Source: Pseudoxanthomonas sp. F37 (GTDB lineage: Bacteria; Pseudomonadota; Gammaproteobacteria; Xanthomonadales; Xanthomonadaceae). From it: a DNA stretch of 64,000 bases. The stretch covers positions 2,046,001 through 2,110,000 of the forward strand of contig NZ_CP095187.1 in assembly GCF_022965755.1 (NCBI RefSeq). The letters are read 5' to 3'. Below, piece after piece: positions 8,866 through 16,040 of this stretch. Every line of letters begins with the position of its first letter. Positions within the stretch are counted from its first letter, which is position 1. The translations under genes and the position numbers were made by a program. The notes below the pieces were generated by a model. That model did not search any database. It saw only the letters and a list, made by a program, of their open reading frames with translations, and was not told the origin of the DNA.

Positions 8866-9024
8866 CTTGGACACCGCCTGCTGCATGCCGGTCACGGGAC
8901 GCACGCAGGATAGCGCGTGCCGCACACGGTTGATGCGCGCGCGAACCGTGCGCGACGCGTGAACCGGATGCTCAGCCGGGGGTTGCTAGCATGGGTGGCG
9001 TCATCGAAGAACAGGATCCACGAC

Positions 9025-10284
9025 GTGCTGCGCATCATGCTTCCACTCACCGCCTTGCTGGCGAGCGTCGCCCTGCTGCTGGGCGGCAACGGACTGCTGG
9101 GCACGCTGCTGGCCGTGCGCAGCCAGGCGGAAGGCTGGGGCGAGCGCACCACGGGCCTGGTGATGTCGGGCTACTTCGTGGGCTTCTTCCTGGGCACGTT
9201 CACCGCGCCACCGCTGATCCGCCGGGTGGGCCACATCCGCGCATTCGCCTTCCATGCGGCGCTGGCGGCCGCGGCGGTCCTGGTCTACCCGCTGTGGGTG
9301 GAACCGGCAGGCTGGATGGCGCTGCGGGTGGTCACCGGCATGGCGCTGGTGGGGCTGTGCACGGTGATCGAGAGCTGGCTGAACGCGCAGGCCGCCCCGG
9401 CGCACCGCAGCCGCGTGTTCGCCGTCTACATGGTGGTGACGCTGCTCGCGCTGGCGGCGGGCCAGTTGATGCTGGACCTGCAGCCGCCGCGCAGTCCGGT
9501 GCTGTTCAGCGTGGTGGCCATCCTGTTCGCACTGGCCATCCTGCCGGTCAGCGCCACCCGGCTGTCGCCGCCTCCGCTGGCGGTGGCGCCGCGCGCGCAT
9601 GTGCTGCAGGTCTGTCGCGCGGCGCCCAGTGCGGCGGCCGCTGCGCTGCTGGCGGGCATGGCGCTGGGCGCCTTCTGGGGCATGGGAGCGGTATACGCCG
9701 CCTCGCTGGGGCTGGACCGCGCCGGCATCGGCAGTTTCATGGCCGCCACCATCCTGGGTGGGGCCGCCTTGCAGTGGCCGATCGGGCGGCTGTCCGACCG
9801 CGGCGATCGGCGCAGCACGCTGGCGGTCGTGGCCGCACTGGCCGCCGTCACCGCGCTGGTGGCGTTGCGTTTGGACAGCGCGATGCAGGGCGGTGCGCAT
9901 GGCCTGTTCTTCCTGTTCGGCGGCCTGGCCTTCGCGCTGTATCCGCTGGCGGTCGCGCACCTGCTGGACCGGCTGCCGCCCGGGCAGCTGCTGGCCGGAT
10001 GCAGTGCGCTGCTGCTGCTCAATGGCGTGGGCGCGGCGATCGGACCCGCCGCCGCCGGTGTGCTGATGCAGCACTGGGGCGCTTCGGCGCTGCCGGGCTT
10101 CTTCGCGGCCACGCTGGGCCTGTTGGCGCTGGTGGCGGCCGGCCGCCGTGTGCTGAAGGCGCACCGGCTGCTGCACCCGGCGCGCTTCCACCCGATGCTG
10201 CGCACCACGCCGGTGGCGCTGGAAATGCTGCCGGAGATTCCCGATGCTCCCCAGCGCGGGCGCGGGGAACCGGCGCGGAATTGA
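9025..10284 (+). CDS. MFS transporter, YcaD-like
   Basis: About 419 residues and 12 predicted membrane segments. Sequence marks include SGYFVGFFLGTFTAPPLIRRVGHIRAF (the MFS loop-2 region), VIESWLNAQAAPAHRSRVFAVYM, and QWPIGRLSDRGDRR (equivalent loop of the second half), all as in YcaD-type transporters. Start: the GTG at 9025 is preceded by AGGA 8 bases upstream and puts the first membrane helix right after the N-terminus; the ATG at 9037 is the alternative, and longer starts would overlap ydeP's 5' region. The substrate is unknown. The C-terminal 45 residues are hydrophilic. Confidence 0.85.
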   Translation: MLRIMLPLTALLASVALLLGGNGLLGTLLAVRSQAEGWGERTTGLVMSGYFVGFFLGTFTAPPLIRRVGHIRAFAFHAALAAAAVLVYPLWVEPAGWMALRVVTGMALVGLCTVIESWLNAQAAPAHRSRVFAVYMVVTLLALAAGQLMLDLQPPRSPVLFSVVAILFALAILPVSATRLSPPPLAVAPRAHVLQVCRAAPSAAAAALLAGMALGAFWGMGAVYAASLGLDRAGIGSFMAATILGGAALQWPIGRLSDRGDRRSTLAVVAALAAVTALVALRLDSAMQGGAHGLFFLFGGLAFALYPLAVAHLLDRLPPGQLLAGCSALLLLNGVGAAIGPAAAGVLMQHWGASALPGFFAATLGLLALVAAGRRVLKAHRLLHPARFHPMLRTTPVALEMLPEIPDAPQRGRGEPARN

Positions 10285-10294
10285 TCCCGATCAA
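10281..10294. promoter_or_regulatory. FNR/ANR-type operator upstream of hemN
   Basis: TTGATCCCGATCAA is a perfect match to the FNR/ANR consensus TTGAT-N4-ATCAA. It overlaps the stop codon of the MFS gene and its centre lies 42 bases before the hemN start codon. The oxygen-independent enzyme HemN is a classical FNR/Anr target, so anaerobic activation is very likely. Confidence 0.85.
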
Positions 10295-10329
10295 TGCGCC
10301 GGAGGGGGCCGCGCCCTAGCCTGTGCGGC

Positions 10330-11736
10330 ATGGGCAAAGTCTCCCCTTCCCCCCTGTTCGATGCGGACCTGCTGCGGCGCTACGACACGCCGGGCCCCCG
10401 CTACACGTCCTATCCGACCGCGCCGCAGTTCAGCGGGGACTTCGGTGCACAGCAACTGCGCGAACATGCGCGGGCCAGCAACCAGCAGGAACATGCGCGC
10501 CCGCTGTCGCTGTACGTGCACATCCCTTTCTGCACCAGCCCCTGCTTCTACTGTGGCTGCAACCGGGTGATCACACGCGATAAGGCGCGCGGCGAGATCT
10601 ACCTGGACTATCTGTACCGCGAGATCGCGCGGATGGCGCCGCTGTTCGACAGCGGCCGTCCGGTGGTGCAGCTGCATTTCGGCGGCGGCACGCCGAATTT
10701 CCTTACCCCGGCCCAGATCGCGGACTGCGTGGCCGAGCTGCGCAGCCAGTTCAGCTTCGCCCCGCGCGAGGCGATGGATTTTTCCATCGAGCTGGACCCG
10801 CGCTTCGTCAGCCCCGACGACATCGGCGAACTCGCGAAGGTGGGCTTCAACCGGGCCAGCCTGGGCGTGCAGGATTTCGACCCGAAGGTGCAGAAGGCGG
10901 TCAACCGCGAGCAGAGCGTGGAGGACACGCTGGCCATCGTGGCCGCGTGCCGCGAGCACGGCATGCGGTCGGTCAACATCGATCTGATCTACGGCCTGCC
11001 CAGGCAGACCCGCGCGGGCTTCGAGCGCACGCTGGACATCGTGGTGCAGGCCCGCCCGGACCGCATCGCCGTGTACAGCTACGCGCACCTGCCGCAGCTG
11101 TTCAAGCCCCAGCAACGCATCGCGCTGGAAGACCTGCCCAGCGCGGAGGACAAGCTGGCGCTGCTGCAGTGCGCGATCGAGCGGCTGGGCGCGGCCGGCT
11201 ACGTGTACATCGGCATGGACCATTTCGCGCTGCCGGACGACGAGCTGGCGCGCGCGCAGGCACGCGGCGACCTGCACCGCAACTTCATGGGCTACACCAC
11301 CCACGCCGACAGCGACCTGATCGGCTTCGGCGTGAGCGCCATCAGCCACATCGGCGACAGCTTCAGCCAGAACCCGCGCGACATCGCCAGCTGGGAACGC
11401 GCCATCGACGACGGCCGCCTGCCGGTCTGGCGCGGGATGCCGCTGGACCGCGACGACGTGCTGCGCGCGGAGGTCATCCAGGAACTGATGTGCCACGGGC
11501 GGCTGGATTACGCCCGCGTGGGACGGCGCTACGGCATCGACTTCGCGGACTACTTCGCCGACGCCCTGCCCCGCCTGCAGGCGCTGGCCGACGACGGTCT
11601 GCTGACCTTCACGCGGGTGGGTTTCCAGGCCACGGCCAAGGGGCGCCTGCTGCTGCGCGTGATCGCGATGTGCTTCGACCGCTACCTGCCGGCCGCGCCC
11701 GCCGCCGACGCGCCCCGGTTCTCCCGCACGGTCTGA
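10330..11736 (+). CDS. hemN: oxygen-independent coproporphyrinogen III oxidase (radical SAM)
   Basis: The 468-residue enzyme converts coproporphyrinogen III to protoporphyrinogen IX without oxygen. The radical-SAM cluster ligands are visible as Cys68-x3-Cys72-x2-Cys75 in PFCTSPCFYCGCNRV, followed by LHFGGGTPNFL and SLGVQDFDPKVQKAVNREQ, both typical of HemN rather than the shorter HemW. The ATG at 10330 (MGKVSPSPLF) is chosen from the family N-terminus. There is no Shine-Dalgarno sequence before it, and the FNR box at 10281-10294 predicts transcription starting at or next to the start codon. Confidence 0.95.
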   Translation: MGKVSPSPLFDADLLRRYDTPGPRYTSYPTAPQFSGDFGAQQLREHARASNQQEHARPLSLYVHIPFCTSPCFYCGCNRVITRDKARGEIYLDYLYREIARMAPLFDSGRPVVQLHFGGGTPNFLTPAQIADCVAELRSQFSFAPREAMDFSIELDPRFVSPDDIGELAKVGFNRASLGVQDFDPKVQKAVNREQSVEDTLAIVAACREHGMRSVNIDLIYGLPRQTRAGFERTLDIVVQARPDRIAVYSYAHLPQLFKPQQRIALEDLPSAEDKLALLQCAIERLGAAGYVYIGMDHFALPDDELARAQARGDLHRNFMGYTTHADSDLIGFGVSAISHIGDSFSQNPRDIASWERAIDDGRLPVWRGMPLDRDDVLRAEVIQELMCHGRLDYARVGRRYGIDFADYFADALPRLQALADDGLLTFTRVGFQATAKGRLLLRVIAMCFDRYLPAAPAADAPRFSRTV

Positions 11737-11754
11737 TCCGGGCGCGGGCGACGC

Positions 11755-12198
11755 TCAGCGGCAGGCGTCGTGGACGCGGTCGTCCAGGCGACGGCTGGTG
11801 GCGAAGTCCCGTCGCAACCCCAGCCGCGCGTGCGCCCTGTCGCGGGCCTGCCGCGCGCGTTCGCAGGCGGCGGGGTCGCGATACAGCGAGATCACCGCGC
11901 CCTGCGCCGACGCGCTGCGGCGTGGCCTGCTTGCCGCGCGCCGGTTGCCGGTGGCGTGCGGGGTCGCCGCCGTCCGGGGCGCGATGGGGTGCGCGTCCGT
12001 CTGCGCCTGTGTCGCGGCCGGATATTCGCGCCTCCATTCGGTGTGCTGCGTGGCCGGGCATGGGCTGGCCTGGTAGTGCGCCTGGCCTGCGAGGTCGCGG
12101 CACTTGTAGACGGGATCGCTACCCCAGGTGGACGAGCCCAGTGCGATCAGCAGGCCGGCCAGCAGCAGGCGTCCTGCAGGTGTGCGGGAGCGGGACAT
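11755..12198 (-). CDS. small exported protein with a DUF4124-like N-terminal part
   Basis: The 147-residue protein begins with a signal sequence (MSRSRTPAGRLLLAGLLIAL) followed by DPVYKCRDLAGQAHYQASPC, the pattern of DUF4124 proteins (YKC...G...YQ..PC), whose two cysteines probably form a disulfide. The C-terminal half is basic and Arg/Ala-rich with no known motif. The ATG at 12198 is chosen because the signal peptide begins there. It is convergent with hemN. The function of DUF4124 is unknown. Confidence 0.7.
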   Translation of the reverse strand: MSRSRTPAGRLLLAGLLIALGSSTWGSDPVYKCRDLAGQAHYQASPCPATQHTEWRREYPAATQAQTDAHPIAPRTAATPHATGNRRAASRPRRSASAQGAVISLYRDPAACERARQARDRAHARLGLRRDFATSRRLDDRVHDACR

Positions 12199-12356
12199 GG
12201 CGGGTTCCTCTCGGACGGGCGCGCAGGATCGCGCGCGTCCCACCGCGAGTGGCATCGGCGCACTGCGCATTCCGGCATCGGATTTCTCCGCGCGTTCACC
12301 GCGCCATCACCCCCTGCCATGCGAGAACCCTGCCATTCCCTTGCAGGAGTGGCGCC

Positions 12357-12731
12357 ATGGCCATCGCTTATCTTTACCTCAACGCGGCGATCTACCTGCT
12401 GCTGGCCGCGTGGTGCACCCTGGCGCCCGCGCGCACCGCCGCGGCCGTGGGCTACGCATCGCTCACGCGCTCCGGCCAGACCGAATACCTGACCCTCTAC
12501 GGCGGCCTGCAGCTGGGCCTGGCCTTCCTGTTCGCGTGGTTCGCCTGGACCCAGCAGATGCGCACGGGCCTGGTGCTGGCGATGGCGCTCTACCTGCCCA
12601 TCGTGCTGTACCGCAGCGTCGCCCTGCTCCGCTGGTGGCCGGTGGAGCCCATCACGCTCGCCCTGGCGGTGACCGAGTGGCTGATGCTGGCGGCGGCCCT
12701 TTGGTTGTGGTGGCAGGGCCGGCCCGCCTGA
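12357..12731 (+). CDS. small four-helix membrane protein
   Basis: The 124-residue product has four predicted membrane segments (YLYLNAAIYLLLAAWCTLAP, LGLAFLFAWFAW, TGLVLAMALYLPIVLYR and EWLMLAAALWLWWQ). AGGAG at 12345-12349 gives a well-spaced ribosome-binding site for the ATG at 12357. The layout is like small DUF-type inner-membrane proteins of proteobacteria; no function can be named. It is convergent with the outer-membrane gene ending at 12751. Confidence 0.75.
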   Translation: MAIAYLYLNAAIYLLLAAWCTLAPARTAAAVGYASLTRSGQTEYLTLYGGLQLGLAFLFAWFAWTQQMRTGLVLAMALYLPIVLYRSVALLRWWPVEPITLALAVTEWLMLAAALWLWWQGRPA

Positions 12732-12750
12732 TCCGGCGGGGCGCGCACGC

Positions 12751-14253
12751 TCAGAAGTTGATCGGAACGCGCGCGGTGAGCGTCAGGTCCGGCGTATCGC
12801 GGGTGACGCCCACGCCCAGAGCGACATTCAACGACATGCGGTCGCTGAAGCGGTACGTGCCGCCCAGCAGCAGCGTGCCCAGCGTGGTGCGCACCGCACC
12901 GGCGACTTCCCGCCCGTCCTGCTTGGTCTTGCCGACGATGCTCTGGTCGTAACCGATGCTGATGGCGGCCTTCTCGTTCAACGCCAGGCCCATGCCCAGG
13001 TTGAAGCCGATGATGTCGCCGGCCTTGATGTCGCCCAGGAACTCGGTCTGCCCGCCCAGCACCCGGCGCGAGACGTTGCTGCGCTTGAAGTTGTGCAGGT
13101 AGCTGAAGCTGCCGAAGAACACCACCGGGTCGGAGGGATAGAGCCAGGTCAGGCCGGGCTGCAGTGCATTGAAGCCGCTGCCTGTCGGCAGGTCCAGCGG
13201 CAGGCCGGTACCGGTGGTGTTGGCCACGCAGCGGGTCACGCAATCGGTGGTCACGTCGAACAGGTCCTGTCCTGTCCTGCTCTTGTAACGCAGCCAGGCG
13301 ATGTAGAACGGCTTGTCCGGGCCGCCGCGGTTGAGCTGGTAGCGGCCGGTCACCTCCACGTCGCCCATGCCGCTGCCGCGCGCGTTGAACACGCGGTCCT
13401 GCGCCGAGCCGGTGAAGATCTCGCGGCTGACGGTGTCGCTGTGGATGTAGACGTACGGCAGCTTGGCTTCCACCTCCATGCGCCGGCTCACGCCATAGCG
13501 GCCGGTCAGCGTGGCCACGGCCGTGGTGGTCTTGACCTGGCGCACGTCGATCAGGCCGATCAGGATGGCCGGGATGATGGTGTAGCCCACCAGCGCGACG
13601 CGGTCGTTGGCCGAGTAGCCGTACTGCAGGGCCGGCTCCAGCACCAGCTTGTTCTTGGGCGTCAGTACGCCGGGCTGGTCGAAGATCTGCGCCACTTCCG
13701 GCGGACGCGTGTCGCTCTCGGGCGCTTGCCCCACGCGCTGCGGCGCCTGCGTGCCCTCCGCCTGCCGCTGCGCAGGCGCACCGGCCTGCGCGACCTGCGC
13801 GCCTTGGGGAGCGGATGCCACCGGTGCGACGGCGGCGGACGCCGGTTGCGGTGCGGGACCGACCACGATGTAGGTAGGCTCGGGCGTGGGCGCGGGCGTG
13901 TCGCGGAAGGTCGGCCCCTGGTTCAGCGACGGCACGATGACCGGTGCGGGCGCACCGCGTGCGCGCGCATTGGCCAGGATCTCCTCGTTCAACGCATTCT
14001 GCAGGCTGAAGATCTGCTGCTCCTGCGCCAGCATCGCCTCGCGCATCTGCTGCAGGCGCTGGGTCTGTTCGTTGAGTTGGCGCTGCAGCGCGTCCAGGCG
14101 CGCGTCGGCGGTGATCTCGTACGGCTGCAGGGGGATCGGCGGTACGGGGGGAGCGGGATCGACCGGCGCCTGCGCCCTGGCCTGTCCGGCCTGCACGCTC
14201 AGGCCCACGGCAAGCGCCAGCGGTGCCACTTCGATCAGAGACGTCCCTTTCAT
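12751..14253 (-). CDS. FapF-like outer-membrane beta-barrel with N-terminal coiled coil
   Basis: The 500-residue product has a signal peptide (residues 1-28), a coiled-coil segment at about 48-97 (DARLDALQRQLNEQTQRLQQ onward, Gln/Leu heptads), a long Pro/Ala/Gln linker (100-185), and a beta-barrel from about 200 ending in the terminal Phe of outer-membrane proteins (ARVPINF). The order coiled coil, linker, barrel is that of FapF, the export pore of Fap amyloid fibrils; the barrel also resembles phenol-degradation (MetA) type transporters. It is the last gene of the five-gene minus-strand operon with a C39 peptidase two genes upstream. The FapF assignment rests on architecture and context, not on a database search. 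Confidence 0.7.
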   Translation of the reverse strand: MKGTSLIEVAPLALAVGLSVQAGQARAQAPVDPAPPVPPIPLQPYEITADARLDALQRQLNEQTQRLQQMREAMLAQEQQIFSLQNALNEEILANARARGAPAPVIVPSLNQGPTFRDTPAPTPEPTYIVVGPAPQPASAAVAPVASAPQGAQVAQAGAPAQRQAEGTQAPQRVGQAPESDTRPPEVAQIFDQPGVLTPKNKLVLEPALQYGYSANDRVALVGYTIIPAILIGLIDVRQVKTTTAVATLTGRYGVSRRMEVEAKLPYVYIHSDTVSREIFTGSAQDRVFNARGSGMGDVEVTGRYQLNRGGPDKPFYIAWLRYKSRTGQDLFDVTTDCVTRCVANTTGTGLPLDLPTGSGFNALQPGLTWLYPSDPVVFFGSFSYLHNFKRSNVSRRVLGGQTEFLGDIKAGDIIGFNLGMGLALNEKAAISIGYDQSIVGKTKQDGREVAGAVRTTLGTLLLGGTYRFSDRMSLNVALGVGVTRDTPDLTLTARVPINF

Positions 14254-14292
14254 GGTGTTCCCCTTCGTGTACGTGGAGGACGGCGTGCGCGA

Positions 14293-14796
14293 TCAGGGGC
14301 CGCCCGGCGTGCGGATCAGCGCATCCGTCAGTGCGCCATTGGCATTGAGGTTCTGGTAGGCGCCCAGCGTGTCCGTGCCCACCTCGATGCGGGTGAGCGT
14401 GCGGATGTCCTGGTCGTCCAGGGTGTTCTGGATGACCAGCCCGCCGGCGCCCTGGGCCGGATCGAAGCGGTTGCCCTCGCCGATCTGCACCACCATGCCG
14501 CGGTTGAAGTCGGCCAGGGCCTGTGCCTGTTCGGGCGTGATGCGCGCCACGTCGGGAATCCGCACGGCGATGCGCGCGGTCAGTTCGCCATTGAGGAAGA
14601 CCACGCGCTCGATGCCGAAGGACAGCATCATGCCCGAGGGCATCTGGAAGCCGCCGCGCATCTGCGCCAGACGCGCCGGATCCACCGGCCGCCATTCGGC
14701 GCCCAGTTCGCCGCCCTGCCCGCGCGCGCCGGAAGGAACCAGCAGTACCGCCAGCAGCAGCGCCAGGCGCAGGCCCGGGTGTGCTCTTGCGTCCAT
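14293..14796 (-). CDS. small secreted protein of the Fap-like operon (FapE-like position)
   Basis: The 167-residue protein has a signal peptide (MDARAHPGLRLALLLAVLLV, cleavage near ARG-QG). Its C-terminal half contains GGLVIQNTLDDQDIRTLTRI and VGTDTLGAYQNLNANGALTD. The VIQN-type strand resembles segments in the 140-residue and 508-residue proteins encoded upstream. Its start is one base from the C39 peptidase stop, so it is translated with it. By order it sits where FapE lies in fap operons (between FapD and FapF). No cysteine-x-cysteine motif of Pseudomonas Fap subunits is present. Confidence 0.6.
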   Translation of the reverse strand: MDARAHPGLRLALLLAVLLVPSGARGQGGELGAEWRPVDPARLAQMRGGFQMPSGMMLSFGIERVVFLNGELTARIAVRIPDVARITPEQAQALADFNRGMVVQIGEGNRFDPAQGAGGLVIQNTLDDQDIRTLTRIEVGTDTLGAYQNLNANGALTDALIRTPGGP

Positions 14797-14797
14797 G

Positions 14798-15502
14798 TCA
14801 GATATCTCCAGGGCCGCGCCGGGGCACGGTGACGTTGCGCAGGCCATCGCGCTGGATTCCCATGTCGAGCGGCGCCGGGGGAGCGGTCTGCCAGTCGCGG
14901 GCCTGGTTGAAGCGGGCGCGTTGGCGCTGGTTGTGCACCACGAACATCACCCGGTTGTCCCACAGCGCCTCGAAGCGCGAGCGCGGCATCGCACGCGTGC
15001 CGCGCGCCGGATCGCCCAGCAGCACGCGGCCTTCGCGCAGCCCCTTCACCACGACGAAGTGGCGGTAGCCGCGGTCGTTGAGCAGCACGATGGCCGGGAC
15101 GTTCTCCTGCTGCAGCTTGTCCAGCGGCAGCTCGAAGCCGTCGGCCTCGTAGCCTTTCGATCGCAGGTAGCGGCGCATGTCCAGCAGCGAGAAGCCTTCC
15201 TTGCGGATGCGCGCCTGGTCGCCGTTGTTGTACATCTGCACGAACACGTCCACTTCGCTGACCGGATGTCCGTACTGGTGGGTCAGCAGCGTGGCCGTGG
15301 CCGCCGAGCCGCAGCTGAAGTCGTACTGCTGCGGCAGCGTGGTCTTGAAACGTGCTTCCTTCAGGCTGGTCAGGCGCACGTTGTAGGCGCCGCCGGGGAC
15401 GCGCACGTCGCTGGTGGCGGCCGACGCGCCGCCCAGTCCGGCGAACGCGCAGGCCAATGCCGCGTAGGCAGGCCATCGCCAGGAGCGGACGCGGCGTTTC
15501 AT
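14798..15502 (-). CDS. C39-type cysteine peptidase (FapD-like)
   Basis: The 234-residue protein begins with a signal or membrane-anchor segment (residues 10-30), followed by a papain-like C39 domain: QQYDFSCGSAATATLLTHQY with nucleophile Cys64 and oxyanion Gln59, YRHFVVVKG with His148, and LLGDPARG with Asp164. C39 domains cleave double-glycine leaders in peptide export; in fap operons the equivalent gene, fapD, encodes a periplasmic C39 protease needed for fibril export. The start ATG at 15502 overlaps the stop of the upstream gene (ATGA), so they are coupled. It is not fused to an ABC transporter, which argues against bacteriocin export. Confidence 0.82.
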   Translation of the reverse strand: MKRRVRSWRWPAYAALACAFAGLGGASAATSDVRVPGGAYNVRLTSLKEARFKTTLPQQYDFSCGSAATATLLTHQYGHPVSEVDVFVQMYNNGDQARIRKEGFSLLDMRRYLRSKGYEADGFELPLDKLQQENVPAIVLLNDRGYRHFVVVKGLREGRVLLGDPARGTRAMPRSRFEALWDNRVMFVVHNQRQRARFNQARDWQTAPPAPLDMGIQRDGLRNVTVPRRGPGDI

Positions 15503-15921
15503 TGCGGGCCGCCGGCGAAGTCGACGGTCACGATCATCGCGTTCTGGATCAGCACGTTGCTGCCGGAATTCTGGATGACCGTGTTGATGCCGCTGGCGTT
15601 GGTGAACGCGCCATCGGCGATGCTGTTGCTGCCGCTGGTGATGTGGTGCGCCGTGTTGTCGTCCACCGAACCATCGACATCGATGAGGTTCTCGGTCTGG
15701 CTGCTGTCGCCGCCCCGCAGGCTGGACAGCCGGTCCACCGCGATGGCGTGGCCCAGTTCGCTGACCGCCACCACGGGAACCTCCGGAACCGGGGTTTCGA
15801 AGAAGGGAACGGGCGTCCCTCCGGCGCCGGCAGGGGGGCCGTCTGCGGCCGAAGCGCCGAACGCCAGGACAAGCAGTCCCCAGGTTGCCATGCGCAACCC
15901 GGCCTGTTGGTGCGTATGCAT
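15499..15921 (-). CDS. small secreted protein with Fap-like Gln/Asn motif
   Basis: The 140-residue product has a signal peptide (MHTHQQAGLRMATWGLLVLA, cleavage near ASA-AD), a Pro/Val-rich linker, and a C-terminal region SGINTVIQNSGSNVLIQNAM ending VTVDFAGGPQ. The IQNSGSN-IQN repeat is like the last 30 residues of the 508-residue protein encoded upstream (VAAQNSGMASLIQQ). GGGAG 7 bases before the ATG at 15921 supports the start. It may be a minor or nucleating fibril subunit. The two hairpins at 15961-16029 separate it from the putative major subunit gene. Confidence 0.6.
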   Translation of the reverse strand: MHTHQQAGLRMATWGLLVLAFGASAADGPPAGAGGTPVPFFETPVPEVPVVAVSELGHAIAVDRLSSLRGGDSSQTENLIDVDGSVDDNTAHHITSGSNSIADGAFTNASGINTVIQNSGSNVLIQNAMIVTVDFAGGPQ

Positions 15922-15960
15922 GGTCAGTCTCCCTTGCCATGCGTCCACCGCGCGGCCTCG

Positions 15961-15988
15961 AGGCGCCCCGCCGCGAAGCGGGGCGCCT
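15961..15988. other. strong hairpin in the operon leader of the export genes
   Basis: An 11-bp perfect stem (AGGCGCCCCGC pairing with GCGGGGCGCCT) has a 6-base loop and no T-tract on either strand. It lies 40 bases upstream of the small-subunit gene start (15921) and downstream of the putative amyloid gene. Confidence 0.6.
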
Positions 15989-16002
15989 GGCGTCCGCACG
16001 GA

Positions 16003-16029
16003 GCGTCCCGGCCCTGCTGGCCGGGACGC
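16003..16029. other. strong hairpin directly after the putative amyloid gene
   Basis: An 11-bp perfect stem (GCGTCCCGGCC pairing with GGCCGGGACGC) has a 5-base loop and begins 12 bases after the stop codon of the 508-residue protein gene. There is no T-tract, so it is more likely an mRNA 3' stabiliser or partial attenuator than a simple terminator. Confidence 0.6.
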
Positions 16030-16040
16030 CTGCGGATCGC

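Noticed and set aside
6454-8913. 819-codon plus-strand open frame opposite ydeP
   Set aside because: His/Arg/Gln-rich composition typical of antisense frames in high-GC DNA; the minus strand encodes a full YdeP-family enzyme.
14798-15502. Bacteriocin/lantibiotic export system, because of the C39 peptidase
   Set aside because: The C39 domain is not fused to an ABC transporter and no small double-glycine precursor peptide or immunity gene is nearby; the outer-membrane barrel and repeat proteins fit a Fap-like system better.
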